64,000 bases of DNA. Source: Labrenzia sp. CE80. Lineage in GTDB: Bacteria; Pseudomonadota; Alphaproteobacteria; Rhizobiales; Stappiaceae. The DNA is taken from NCBI RefSeq assembly GCF_009650605.1, contig NZ_WAJT01000001.1:1240001-1304000 (forward strand), read 5' to 3'. This document shows, in pieces, positions 44,629 to 53,492 of this stretch (the first letter of the stretch is position 1; each line of letters begins with the position of its first letter). The notes beneath the pieces are model-generated. The model was not told the DNA's origin. It saw only the letters and a program-made list of their open reading frames with translations, and searched no databases. The position numbers were made by a program, and so were the translations under genes.

Positions 44629-47361
44629 ATGGCTCTTTTAGATGTAGATGACTTGCCCGGCATTTCCTTTCAGCTGAATGGTTCCGCAGTGACACTTCAG
44701 GCGCCTCCGGCTGAGCGGCTTTCGAACGCCTTGAGGGAACGAGCGGGTGTGCGGGACGTGAAGGTCGGCTGTAATGCCGGTGACTGCGGTGCCTGTACGG
44801 TGCTGGTGGATGGTCTGGCTGTCTGCGCCTGTACGACCGCCGTTGGTCAGGTCGCGGGCGGGACTGTCGAGACTCTCTCAGGTCTGGTTGAAGCAGATTC
44901 TCATGCGAAGGCGCTGGTGAATTCTTTTCAGAAACACCAGGCCGCCCAATGCGGGATTTGTACTCCGGGTATGATGGTGTCCGCTGTCGCGCTGCTGCGC
45001 GAGGAGGAGACACCGGATGAGGCCGAAGTTCAGGATGCCCTTGGCGGCGTGCTCTGCCGGTGCACCGGCTATCGCAAGATCATCGATGCAGTGATGGACG
45101 CGGGAGCTGCCGGGTTGCCTGAAAGTGGTGGTGTTGGCGCTGCGATGGCGCGGATTGACGGCCTCGCGAAGGTTACCGGACGGGAATTGTTTGGCGATGA
45201 TGTTGCTCCGGCGGACGCCCTCGCGCTTCGTGTCATCCGCTCGCCCCATCACCGGGCACGTTTCAGCTTCGGCGATCTGGATACATTCAAAATAAAATAT
45301 GGTCTAGATCTGATCCTCACATCCGGAGATGTTCCCGGCGACAATATCTTCGGGGTTATTCCGGGCTTCGAGGATCAGCCGATGTTCGCGGAAGGTGAGG
45401 TCAGGTTTCGCGGCGAGGCCGTCGCTGCCATCGTTGGGGATGCAGAGATCATCAACGCAATCGACCTGTCTGATTTCCCTGTGGTCTGGTCATCGCTGCC
45501 CGAAGCACTCGTTCCGGCAGATGCTGGGTCGATTGATGATCTTCACGAGGGCCGGGAAGACAACATCATGTGCCGCGGTTTCGTTCGCAGGGGCGAGCCC
45601 GAAGAGGCTCTTCAAGACGCCGCCGTTGTCGTTGAGGGCAGCTTTTCGACCGGTTTCATAGAACATGGTTATATCGAGCCTGAGGCTGCCTTTGCCGAGC
45701 GCGTCGGGGATCGTCTGGAAGTCCATTGCTGCACCCAGGCACCCTATATGAACAGAGATGGCCTTGCTCGGCTGCTCGGTCTGCCGACGTCATCGATCCG
45801 TATTGTGCCGACGGCTACGGGCGGTGGCTTTGGATCAAAGCTGGATCTCACCACCCAGCCTTATGTCGCGCTCGCCGCCTGGAAACTGAACAGGCCGGTG
45901 CGGGTGACCTACACCCGGACCGAGTCCCTGGCATCGACCACCAAACGTCACCCGTCTGAAATCACGATGAAAATCGGTGCGGATACGGATGGGCAAATCG
46001 TGGGGGCGGTGTTTGACGGCGTGTTCAACACCGGCGCCTATGCAAGCTGGGGTCCAACGGTCGCGAACCGGGTACCCATTCATGCGTCCGGCCCTTACAG
46101 GACGCCGAATTACGTCGCCCGCAGTGCCGGAGTTCATACCAATTGTCCTCCCTCCGGTGCCTTCCGTGGTTTTGGCGTTCCGCAATCTGCCCTGGCGCAA
46201 GAGCCGCTCTACGATGACCTGGCGAATGCTCTTGGTGTTGATCGCCTCGAATTCCGGCGCAAGAACGCCTTGCGCAATGGCGATCCGACGGTGACCGGTC
46301 AGGTTTTCGAAACAGGGATGGGAATTGTCGAATGTTTCGACAGTCTTGAGCCGCAGTGGCGCCGGGCACTTGAAGACATCGCGGCGTTCAACGCCTCTAA
46401 CACTGCTGTGAAAAGAGGCGTTGGCATCGCGGGTGGTTGGTATGGCTGTGGCAACACGTCCATGTCCAACCCGTCCACGATCAAGGCGGGCATCAAGGCC
46501 GATGGACGGGTCATTCTGCATCAGGGCGCGGTTGATATCGGCCAGGGGTCGAATACGGTTATCTCCCAGATTTTTGCGACCGCCCTTGGGATCTCCATCG
46601 ACAAGATAGAGATTGTCGGTGCCGACACGGATCTGACACCGGACGCGGGTAAAACCTCCGCGAGCCGTCAGACCTTCATTACAGGAAATGCAGCCCGGCT
46701 CTGCGGGGAAACCCTGCGCGCCAAGGTCCTGCGTTTGGGCAATGTTTCCGACGCCGCGCAGATCGACATCGTCGATGGTACAATTCACCTCAGCGAGGAA
46801 GGCGAGCAAAGAGTTGTTGCGCTTTCTGACCTTGGTGGCGGAGAATACGTTGTCGAGGCAACGGAAAGCTATGATCCGCCCACGCTGCCTCTCGATGAGA
46901 ATGGCCAGGGCGATCCCTACGCTGTTTTTGGAACAACGGCGCAGATGGCGGAAGTTGAGGTTGATCTGGCGCTTGGGACTGTGAAGCTGCTCAAGATCAC
47001 CGCTGCCCATGATGTCGGCAAAGCCATCAACCCGCTTCTCGTCGAGGGGCAGGTGCATGGTGGTGTCGCACAGGGCATCGGGTTGGCCATGATGGAGCAA
47101 TTCCTGCCTGGGCGTACGGAAAACCTACATGACTACCTGATCCCGACCATCGGCGATGTTCCACCAATCGAGACCATCATCATCGAAAGCGGTGATGCGC
47201 ACGGTCCCTACGGTGCAAAGGGGCTTGGGGAGCATTGTCTGATCCCCACGGCCCCGGCGATCCTCAATGCCATCAAGCACGCGAGTGGTGCGCGGGTCAG
47301 CGAGTTGCCGGCAACACCGGACAAGGTCCGCGCCGCCATCCGGTCTCTCGAGGCCGAGTGA
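44629..47361 (+). CDS. Fused [2Fe-2S]-molybdopterin subunit of a xanthine-dehydrogenase-family hydroxylase
   Basis: A protein of 910 residues. Residues 1-165 form the iron-sulfur subunit with two clusters (CNAGDCGACTVLVDG and CGICTPGM...CRCTGY); residues about 175-905 form the molybdopterin subunit with GGGFGSKLD, RGFGVPQSAL and the active-site Glu in GAKGLGEHC. Small and large subunits are thus joined, with FAD separate. An ATG at 44623 overlaps the upstream stop, but the one at 44629 has the better AGGAGG spacing (7 nt). The family hydroxylates N-heterocycles next to ring nitrogen using water, which fits nicotinate-, purine- or pyrimidine-like substrates. Confidence 0.9.
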   Translation: MALLDVDDLPGISFQLNGSAVTLQAPPAERLSNALRERAGVRDVKVGCNAGDCGACTVLVDGLAVCACTTAVGQVAGGTVETLSGLVEADSHAKALVNSFQKHQAAQCGICTPGMMVSAVALLREEETPDEAEVQDALGGVLCRCTGYRKIIDAVMDAGAAGLPESGGVGAAMARIDGLAKVTGRELFGDDVAPADALALRVIRSPHHRARFSFGDLDTFKIKYGLDLILTSGDVPGDNIFGVIPGFEDQPMFAEGEVRFRGEAVAAIVGDAEIINAIDLSDFPVVWSSLPEALVPADAGSIDDLHEGREDNIMCRGFVRRGEPEEALQDAAVVVEGSFSTGFIEHGYIEPEAAFAERVGDRLEVHCCTQAPYMNRDGLARLLGLPTSSIRIVPTATGGGFGSKLDLTTQPYVALAAWKLNRPVRVTYTRTESLASTTKRHPSEITMKIGADTDGQIVGAVFDGVFNTGAYASWGPTVANRVPIHASGPYRTPNYVARSAGVHTNCPPSGAFRGFGVPQSALAQEPLYDDLANALGVDRLEFRRKNALRNGDPTVTGQVFETGMGIVECFDSLEPQWRRALEDIAAFNASNTAVKRGVGIAGGWYGCGNTSMSNPSTIKAGIKADGRVILHQGAVDIGQGSNTVISQIFATALGISIDKIEIVGADTDLTPDAGKTSASRQTFITGNAARLCGETLRAKVLRLGNVSDAAQIDIVDGTIHLSEEGEQRVVALSDLGGGEYVVEATESYDPPTLPLDENGQGDPYAVFGTTAQMAEVEVDLALGTVKLLKITAAHDVGKAINPLLVEGQVHGGVAQGIGLAMMEQFLPGRTENLHDYLIPTIGDVPPIETIIIESGDAHGPYGAKGLGEHCLIPTAPAILNAIKHASGARVSELPATPDKVRAAIRSLEAE

Positions 47362-47419
47362 TGCCTGTACCGAGTTCTTTCGTTCATAGCTATAAAACAG
47401 TCAGCGAGACGTGATTTCC

Positions 47420-49528
47420 ATGAATGCTCCCCATTCCGGCCCAGTTGTTTCGGAAACCGCCGCCGCCGCAGACAGTCTGGTCGCAGGCGTCGATGTGGGC
47501 GGTACCTTTACCGACCTGGTGCTGTTTGATGCCGGCGCGCGAAAGGTGCGTCTCGCCAAGACGCCGACTACACTGGACAATCAGGCCTCTGGCGTCCTGA
47601 ACGCGCTTCATGCCGCAGACGCCGACCTGGCAGCCATCGATCTGATCGTCCATGGAACGACGACCACCACGAATGCTGTTCTTGAGCGGAACCTCTGCAA
47701 GACCGGGCTGATCACGACGCAGGGTTTTCGGGATGTTCTGGAGCTTGGCCGGCGCACACGGCCGCAGCCCTATGGCATGAAAGGTGAGTTCAAGCCGGTC
47801 ATTCCGAGAGACTTGAGACTTGAAGTACCAGAGAGGTTCAATGCGCTTGGAGAAGAGCTCGTACCGCTCGACGAGAAGGCTCTGCGAGGGGCTTTGCAGA
47901 CGCTGATCGACGCGGGTTGCGAGGCGCTGGTGATTCACTTCCTGCATTCTTACGCCAATCCCGGGCATGAGCTGCGCGCCGGAGAAATCGCTGCGGAGAT
48001 GTGGCCGAATGAAAACATCACTCTTGGCCATGCGCTTTTGTCTGAAAGTCGCGAATTTGAGCGCGGCGTCACGGCGGCGATCAATGCTTCGGTTCAGCCG
48101 CTCTTGCGCCGCTATGTCGAGCGGCTTGCGGATCAGCTGGCTGGGGAAGGCTACCGGCACGACGTGCTGGTAATGAACGGCAACGGTGGCATGGTTTCGG
48201 CCCGGCGGGTTGCGATTGAAGCCGCCAAGACCGTCATGTCCGGCCCGGCGTCTGGCGTCATGGCTGCCGCCTATACGGGGCGGCGCGCTGGCATCCCAAA
48301 CCTTCTGACCTATGACATGGGTGGAACATCGACGGACGTGGCGCTGATTCGCGATGCGGAACCTGCGGTCTCCAATGAGATCGAGATCGAATATGCCATG
48401 CCGATCCATGTGCCCATGGTCGACGTGCGCACCGTGGGGGCAGGTGGTGGATCCATTGCCCGTGTCACGGATGCCGGTCTTCTGCAGGTTGGGCCCGAGA
48501 GCGCCGGGTCGTCTCCGGGGCCGATTTGTTATGGCAGGGGCGGGACACAGCCGACGATTTCAGATGCGAATTTGCTGCTTGGCCGCATGAACCCCGACAA
48601 GTTGAACTCTGTGGCGAACAAGATCTCTTTGAAAGACATTGAAGAGATCTTTGCCGATAAGCTGGGCCAGCCGCTCAAAGTTTCCGCGATCGAAGCCGCA
48701 TCTGCGGTTCTGCGCATCGCCAATGCAAGGATGGCCGACGCTGTCCGGATGGTTTCGGTCAGCCTTGGTGAAGATCCGAGAGATTTCGCACTTTTTGCCT
48801 TCGGCGGTGCGGGGCCCTTGCACGCGACGGCGATTGCCCGCGAGCTGGGCGTGCCTCGCGTTCTGGTTCCTTCTCGCCCAGGCATCACCAATGCACTCGG
48901 ATGCGTGGTCGCTGATCTGCGCCACGACTTCGTAAATACGGTGAACAGACCGTTAGATAATGTTGATATTGAAGCGATTCATTCTCTTTTCGATCAGCAG
49001 TCACTTGATGGTAGAACCCTGATCGAAAAGGAAGCCGTGCCGATCGAAGAGGTCAAGGAGATCCGATCTGTCGACATGCAATTTATCGGGCAGACCCATC
49101 TCTTGCGGGTGCCGCTGGAACATCCGCGTCCAACGCGAGAAGAGCTTCAGCGCCTGTTTGAGGAAGCCTACTTCAATCGCTTCCACGTCGAACTTCCTGA
49201 AATCAAGGCGAGCCTTGTCAACGTCAATACCTCTGTAATCGGTCGCCGGCAGGAGATCGATCTGTCCATGTTGATCGATCTTGAAGGGCGCAAAGCCTCG
49301 CTGGAAGAGGCGGTCACCGGCGATCGCCAGGTCTGGTTCGACGGATGGATGGAAACACCAATCTACTGGCGCGATCACCTGCCGTTGGATGCAGTGTTGC
49401 AGGGGCCGGCGATCGTGGAGCAGATGGACACGACAATCGTCATCGAACCGGGCGATACGGCATCTCAGGATCAGGACGGCAATATCATCATCACCCTTGG
49501 AACAACCTCTCAGGGAGCAGACGCATGA
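47420..49528 (+). CDS. hyuA: Hydantoinase/oxoprolinase family protein, subunit A
   Basis: A protein of 702 residues. The N-terminal ATP-binding Hydant_A_N domain begins GVDVGGTFTDLVLFD; the Hydantoinase_A core has TYDMGGTSTDVALI and GAGGGSIARV; the C-terminal domain includes FGGAGPLHATAIARELG. It works with the B subunit in ATP-dependent opening of cyclic amides (hydantoins, 5-oxoproline) or related carboxylations. An in-frame GTG at 47411 is possible. About 60 nt follow the Mo subunit gene; operon with the B subunit. Confidence 0.9.
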   Translation: MNAPHSGPVVSETAAAADSLVAGVDVGGTFTDLVLFDAGARKVRLAKTPTTLDNQASGVLNALHAADADLAAIDLIVHGTTTTTNAVLERNLCKTGLITTQGFRDVLELGRRTRPQPYGMKGEFKPVIPRDLRLEVPERFNALGEELVPLDEKALRGALQTLIDAGCEALVIHFLHSYANPGHELRAGEIAAEMWPNENITLGHALLSESREFERGVTAAINASVQPLLRRYVERLADQLAGEGYRHDVLVMNGNGGMVSARRVAIEAAKTVMSGPASGVMAAAYTGRRAGIPNLLTYDMGGTSTDVALIRDAEPAVSNEIEIEYAMPIHVPMVDVRTVGAGGGSIARVTDAGLLQVGPESAGSSPGPICYGRGGTQPTISDANLLLGRMNPDKLNSVANKISLKDIEEIFADKLGQPLKVSAIEAASAVLRIANARMADAVRMVSVSLGEDPRDFALFAFGGAGPLHATAIARELGVPRVLVPSRPGITNALGCVVADLRHDFVNTVNRPLDNVDIEAIHSLFDQQSLDGRTLIEKEAVPIEEVKEIRSVDMQFIGQTHLLRVPLEHPRPTREELQRLFEEAYFNRFHVELPEIKASLVNVNTSVIGRRQEIDLSMLIDLEGRKASLEEAVTGDRQVWFDGWMETPIYWRDHLPLDAVLQGPAIVEQMDTTIVIEPGDTASQDQDGNIIITLGTTSQGADA

Positions 49529-51228
49529 GCATTGATCCGATCACCCTCAGCGTCATTCAGTCCGGGCTGCAACAAGTCTGCGACGAGATGGACCTGAGCT
49601 TTTCCCGAGCAGCCTTTTCTCCCGTGATTGCGGAGGCAAACGACCGCTCGGATGGCATCTATTCGGCGGAAGACGGTTCGCTGATCGCTCAGGGCGCAGG
49701 CGGCCTGCCGGTGTTCGTCGGGACCATGCAGTATTCGACGCGCACCCTGATCGAAATGATCGCCGCTGGCACTGTTGCAGCGCCTAAGCCAGGCGATATT
49801 TACATCGTCAACGATCCCTATCTTGGCGGGACACACCTGATGGATGTCCGCTTTGCCATGCCGTTCTACCGGGGCGGCGAGATCTATTGCTGGCTTTCCA
49901 ATACGGGGCACTGGCCCGATACCGGCGGTGCGGTACCAGGCGGGTTTTCTGCGTCGGCCACGTCCGTGGAACAGGAAGGTCTGCGCCTGCCGCCGGTCCG
50001 CCTGTTCAAGGAAGGCGTGCTCGACACCGAGATCTATTCGATCATTTGCTCGAACATTCGCGTGTCTGAACAGCGCATTGGCGATGTGAAGGCTCAGGCG
50101 GCCGCCTTGCTTGTGGGGCAGGAGCGTCTCAATCGCATTCTGGACCGCTATGGCGACGATGTGGTGAGCGAGGCGATCGCCGAGCTTCGCCGTCGTGCCA
50201 GCGATCAGATGCGTGCCAACATCGCCTTGATCCCGGATGGGACTTATACGTCGACAGCCTATGTGGACAGCGATGGTGTCGTGGACGAGCCGCTCGAGAT
50301 CAAGCTGGAGGTCACCGCTCGTGGCGGCGAGCTCACATTTGATTTCAGCGGATCGTCCAAGCCTTGCATGGGCCCGATGAATTCCGTTCTCGCGACCACG
50401 CTTTCCTCGGTCTACCTTGCGATGAGGCATATCTTCCCGGATGTGCCGATCAGCGCCGGGGCCTTTGAGCCACTGAATGTGAAGACGCCCGAAGGTACTT
50501 TTCTGGATGCCCATTATCCGCGACCGGTTTCCGGCTGCGCGGCCGAGGTCAGCCAGCGGATTGCCGAGGCGGTCTTTGCGGCGCTCGTCGAGGCCTTGCC
50601 GGATCGTGTCACCGCAGCACCTGCCGGTAGCTCTGGCAATTTCGCGCTTGGCGGTCATGATCCCGAGCGGGATCGGAACTTTGTCATGTATCAGATCTCT
50701 GGTGGTGGTTACGGCGGCAACAGCGATCATGACGGTCTGGCCAACGGTTGCTCGACCATCGGCATTTCCAAGGCGCCTCCGGTCGAAATCATGGAGCAGC
50801 AATTCCCCGTGCTTTATCATCGCTATGCTCTTCGGGAAGGTTCGGGAGGCGCAGGCAAGCAGCGCGGCGGGTTCGGCCTCGACTACGAGATTGAGCTTCT
50901 GCGCGGCCATGCCACCGCCAGCTTCGTCATGGATCACGGCCGCTTCGGACCTCAGGGCGCACTCGGCGGAGAAGATGGCATGCCCAATTCGGTCGTCGTC
51001 TGGCAGGGGGGCAAGGCGATTGTTCCCGAGCACCTCTCCAAGGCGCAGGACATTCCCCTGAAACCTGGCGACCGCGTTCGTGTCGGCACGCCCGGCGGTG
51101 GTGGCTACGGCGATCCCACGGAAAGAGATCCCAAGCTGATCGCGGAAGATGTTCGGCTCGGGCGCTATAGCGCGGCGCAAGCGGCGGAACTCTTTGGTGT
51201 CTCATCTGCCGAGTTGCCGAGCGACTGA
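49525..51228 (+). CDS. hyuB: Hydantoinase/oxoprolinase family protein, subunit B
   Basis: A protein of 567 residues of the Hydantoinase_B family, with INPDL-equivalent start MSIDPITLSVIQSGLQ, NDPYLGGTHLMDV, and a C-terminal GAGKQRGGFGLDYEI and GTPGGGGYGDPTERD. The start overlaps the A-subunit stop by 4 nt (ATGA). With subunit A it probably opens a lactam or imide ring produced by the molybdenum hydroxylase. A long frame on the opposite strand across the gene is a codon-bias shadow. Confidence 0.92.
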   Translation: MSIDPITLSVIQSGLQQVCDEMDLSFSRAAFSPVIAEANDRSDGIYSAEDGSLIAQGAGGLPVFVGTMQYSTRTLIEMIAAGTVAAPKPGDIYIVNDPYLGGTHLMDVRFAMPFYRGGEIYCWLSNTGHWPDTGGAVPGGFSASATSVEQEGLRLPPVRLFKEGVLDTEIYSIICSNIRVSEQRIGDVKAQAAALLVGQERLNRILDRYGDDVVSEAIAELRRRASDQMRANIALIPDGTYTSTAYVDSDGVVDEPLEIKLEVTARGGELTFDFSGSSKPCMGPMNSVLATTLSSVYLAMRHIFPDVPISAGAFEPLNVKTPEGTFLDAHYPRPVSGCAAEVSQRIAEAVFAALVEALPDRVTAAPAGSSGNFALGGHDPERDRNFVMYQISGGGYGGNSDHDGLANGCSTIGISKAPPVEIMEQQFPVLYHRYALREGSGGAGKQRGGFGLDYEIELLRGHATASFVMDHGRFGPQGALGGEDGMPNSVVVWQGGKAIVPEHLSKAQDIPLKPGDRVRVGTPGGGGYGDPTERDPKLIAEDVRLGRYSAAQAAELFGVSSAELPSD

Positions 51229-51307
51229 AGGATGCCAGGTCACATGTCTTGCCGCATCGGCGGGCTGCTCTCGGCGTCACTGCAACAACGTCAAAAAAAT
51301 CAATGAA

Positions 51308-51335
51308 AAAGCCCGCTTCCCATGGAGCGGGCTTT
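51308..51335. terminator. Bidirectional rho-independent terminator between convergent operons
   Basis: Perfect 10-bp stem AAAGCCCGCT/AGCGGGCTTT with an 8-nt loop. Minus-strand transcripts end in a TTTTT tract and plus-strand transcripts in CTTTCTCGTTTC. It lies between the ends of the hydantoinase operon and the polyamine-type transporter operon, serving both. Confidence 0.82.
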
Positions 51336-51360
51336 CTCGTTTCAACAGGTTCGTCGAGGC

Positions 51361-52569
51361 TCAGTCGGTTTTGGGAGCAAGCGTGCCTGACCCGAAGGCG
51401 TTGCCAAAAGGTGAGGGGCTCTTTGGCGTTTCGACCGGTTTAGGAGCTGCGCCGCCGAAGGCACCACCAAAGGCCGACGGGCTCTTTTTCACCGAGGTCT
51501 CGGTTTCTGTCGCTCCAGCGGCTTCCTTTTGCGCCTTGATGCGCTGGCGTTGTTCCTCGAGGAGCTGTTCCTGGCGTGCGCGCTTTTCATCCAGGACCTG
51601 CTGCTTGCAGACCGACGCATCATACTGGCTGCCCTGATACGCCAGGAAGCTGATGGAGCCAATCAGGATGGCAAAGACACAGAGCGGGTGGACGATGACC
51701 CGCAACACCGGATTGCCATAGATCTTGGAGCGGGCCGCAGAACCGTCACGCAGCGCCTGGCTGCGGCGTGTGTGAGCCTCATGGACCATTGCGCCGACAA
51801 GAGTGATCGCAATGATGATCACCGCGAGCGCGGACAAGGACGGATCTGTGCCATGGCGCACCTTGGACGCGAGCGTCGTGGTGAACGTATTGCCCGACAG
51901 GATCGTGAAGACCGTGGTGTTGTAGTTCTCGAACGAGGCCAGGAAGGTCAGAAACGCCGCTGATCCGATGGCCGGGCTCAGGAACGGCAGCAGGATTTTG
52001 CGGAAGGCCTGGCCGGGTGACGCGCCGAGGTCAAGAGCTGCTTCCGTCAATGTCGGATCGAAACGCTGTAGCCGTGCCAGGAAGACAAGCATGGCGTAGG
52101 CCGAGATGAAGGTGACCTGACCCGCAAGCGTCAGGAACATCCCGTCGTAAAAGATCGAGCCATAGTCAGCTCCGACGCCCCGCCCGAGTGCGCCCCAAAA
52201 AACGATTGTCGAGATGCCGAGCACGACGCCCGGAATGAGGATCGGTGTGATCAGAACGGTGTAGAGGGCTGCGCGAAGGCGCGGTCCCATTTCCGACAAC
52301 GCCAGTGCACCGGCCAGGCCGATGGGGACCGAGATGAGCACCACGCCGACGCCGATGAACAGACTGTTGGCGAGGCCGTTCATCAGGCGATCGTTGCCGA
52401 TCAGAACTGCGAACCATTCGGTCGTGAAACACTCCCAGGGTGTGATCCTGGGAAAGGAAGAGGAGTTGAAGGCCGTGATCACCATGATGATCAGCGGTCC
52501 GAACAGGAAGCTGAAGAAGAGCAGGGAGAACCCCGCCGCGATAACGCCGCCGCCAGTGCCCTTGTTCAT
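51361..52569 (-). CDS. Polyamine-type ABC transporter permease (PotC-like) with unusual C-terminal extension
   Basis: A 402-residue inner-membrane protein, while PotC relatives are usually about 260-290. Residues 1-280 are an ordinary permease (EAA loop LDLGASPGQAFRKILLPFLSPA). Then come an extra hydrophobic segment (about 288-312, VIVHPLCVFAILIGSISFLAY), a charged stretch likely to form a coiled coil (VLDEKRARQEQLLEEQRQRIK) and a Pro/Gly/Ser tail with two similar units (SPSAFGGAFGG, SPSPFGNAFGS). The start at 52569 gives an ATGA overlap with the PotB-like gene. The role of the tail is unknown. Confidence 0.88.
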   Translation of the reverse strand: MNKGTGGGVIAAGFSLLFFSFLFGPLIIMVITAFNSSSFPRITPWECFTTEWFAVLIGNDRLMNGLANSLFIGVGVVLISVPIGLAGALALSEMGPRLRAALYTVLITPILIPGVVLGISTIVFWGALGRGVGADYGSIFYDGMFLTLAGQVTFISAYAMLVFLARLQRFDPTLTEAALDLGASPGQAFRKILLPFLSPAIGSAAFLTFLASFENYNTTVFTILSGNTFTTTLASKVRHGTDPSLSALAVIIIAITLVGAMVHEAHTRRSQALRDGSAARSKIYGNPVLRVIVHPLCVFAILIGSISFLAYQGSQYDASVCKQQVLDEKRARQEQLLEEQRQRIKAQKEAAGATETETSVKKSPSAFGGAFGGAAPKPVETPKSPSPFGNAFGSGTLAPKTD

Positions 52570-53489
52570 CGGCCGATCTCCCCAATGGAAACCTTGAAGA
52601 CGCGCATCATCATGGTCACGAAACCGATGCAGACGAGGAGCAGGATGACCGCATAGGCCGATCCCCGCTGCCAATTGGCCGATTCATTGAACCACTGATA
52701 GATCAGCTGGGTGAACCAGAGGTTTGAGGGCCCGCCGAGAATCTGCGGTGCGGCGAGGGCTCCTGCGGTCAGCATGAAAACCATGGTCGCGCCGGAGGCA
52801 ATTCCGGGTTTGGCGATGGGCAGGACGACGCGCCAGTGAACGCGCCACCAGCTGGCGCCCATGTCGCGGGCGGCTTCTATCTGATTGCGGTCAAGGGCCT
52901 CCACCGCGTTGAAGATCGGGAAGACCATCAGCAGGATGTAGGCGTAGGTCAGACCCGAGTAGAGCGCGATATCGGCTCGAATAAAGTCAATCGGCGTATC
53001 CCACAGACCGATTTCCATGCCGATGCCGTTGATCATGCCGGTCGCGCCGAAAAGAATGCGGAAGGCGAAGGCCCTCAGGATTTCGTTGACCCAGAACGGA
53101 ACGATCAGCCCAATCACCATGAGCCGTGCTGCGACGCCGGTCGCCGAATGGGCGAGGATGTAGGCGATCGGATAGCAGATCATGATGTCGATGATGGTCA
53201 CAAACACCGCGGCCACGAGCGTCTTGAACAGGATGCCGACATCCAGGGCGTTGAAACCGCCATCATTGCCGCTGAAGAAATAGGTATAGTTCTCAAGCGT
53301 ATAGACGTCGCTTGGCCCGCCGATTTCTGCGCGAGGCAGATTGAACCGAAAGGAGTAGTCCAGCATTGCGATCTGGGGCAGGGCGATCAGGAAAAGCGCC
53401 CAGAAGAATACGGCGAAGCCGATGAAGCAGGCGACGCCCAGTCCATGCTTGTTCCTGAAAGCGTCGAACATCGTGCGAAGAGCCAACAT
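52566..53489 (-). CDS. Polyamine-type ABC transporter permease (PotB-like)
   Basis: Inner-membrane permease of 307 residues with six predicted helices and the EAA loop DMGASWWRVHWRVVLPIAKPG. Periplasmic loop FSGNDGGFNALDVGILFKT precedes helix 2. It starts 3 nt after the ATPase stop and overlaps the PotC-like gene by 4 nt. Confidence 0.92.
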   Translation of the reverse strand: MLALRTMFDAFRNKHGLGVACFIGFAVFFWALFLIALPQIAMLDYSFRFNLPRAEIGGPSDVYTLENYTYFFSGNDGGFNALDVGILFKTLVAAVFVTIIDIMICYPIAYILAHSATGVAARLMVIGLIVPFWVNEILRAFAFRILFGATGMINGIGMEIGLWDTPIDFIRADIALYSGLTYAYILLMVFPIFNAVEALDRNQIEAARDMGASWWRVHWRVVLPIAKPGIASGATMVFMLTAGALAAPQILGGPSNLWFTQLIYQWFNESANWQRGSAYAVILLLVCIGFVTMMMRVFKVSIGEIGR

Positions 53490-53492
53490 GGG

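Noticed and set aside
45835..47100. A 421-codon minus-strand frame inside the molybdopterin subunit gene
   Set aside because: Antisense shadow; the plus strand has intact cofactor motifs across the same bases.
49510..51180. A 556-codon open frame on the minus strand across the hydantoinase B gene
   Set aside because: It lies fully antisense to a gene with clear family motifs, has no recognisable domain, and is explained by high third-position GC.
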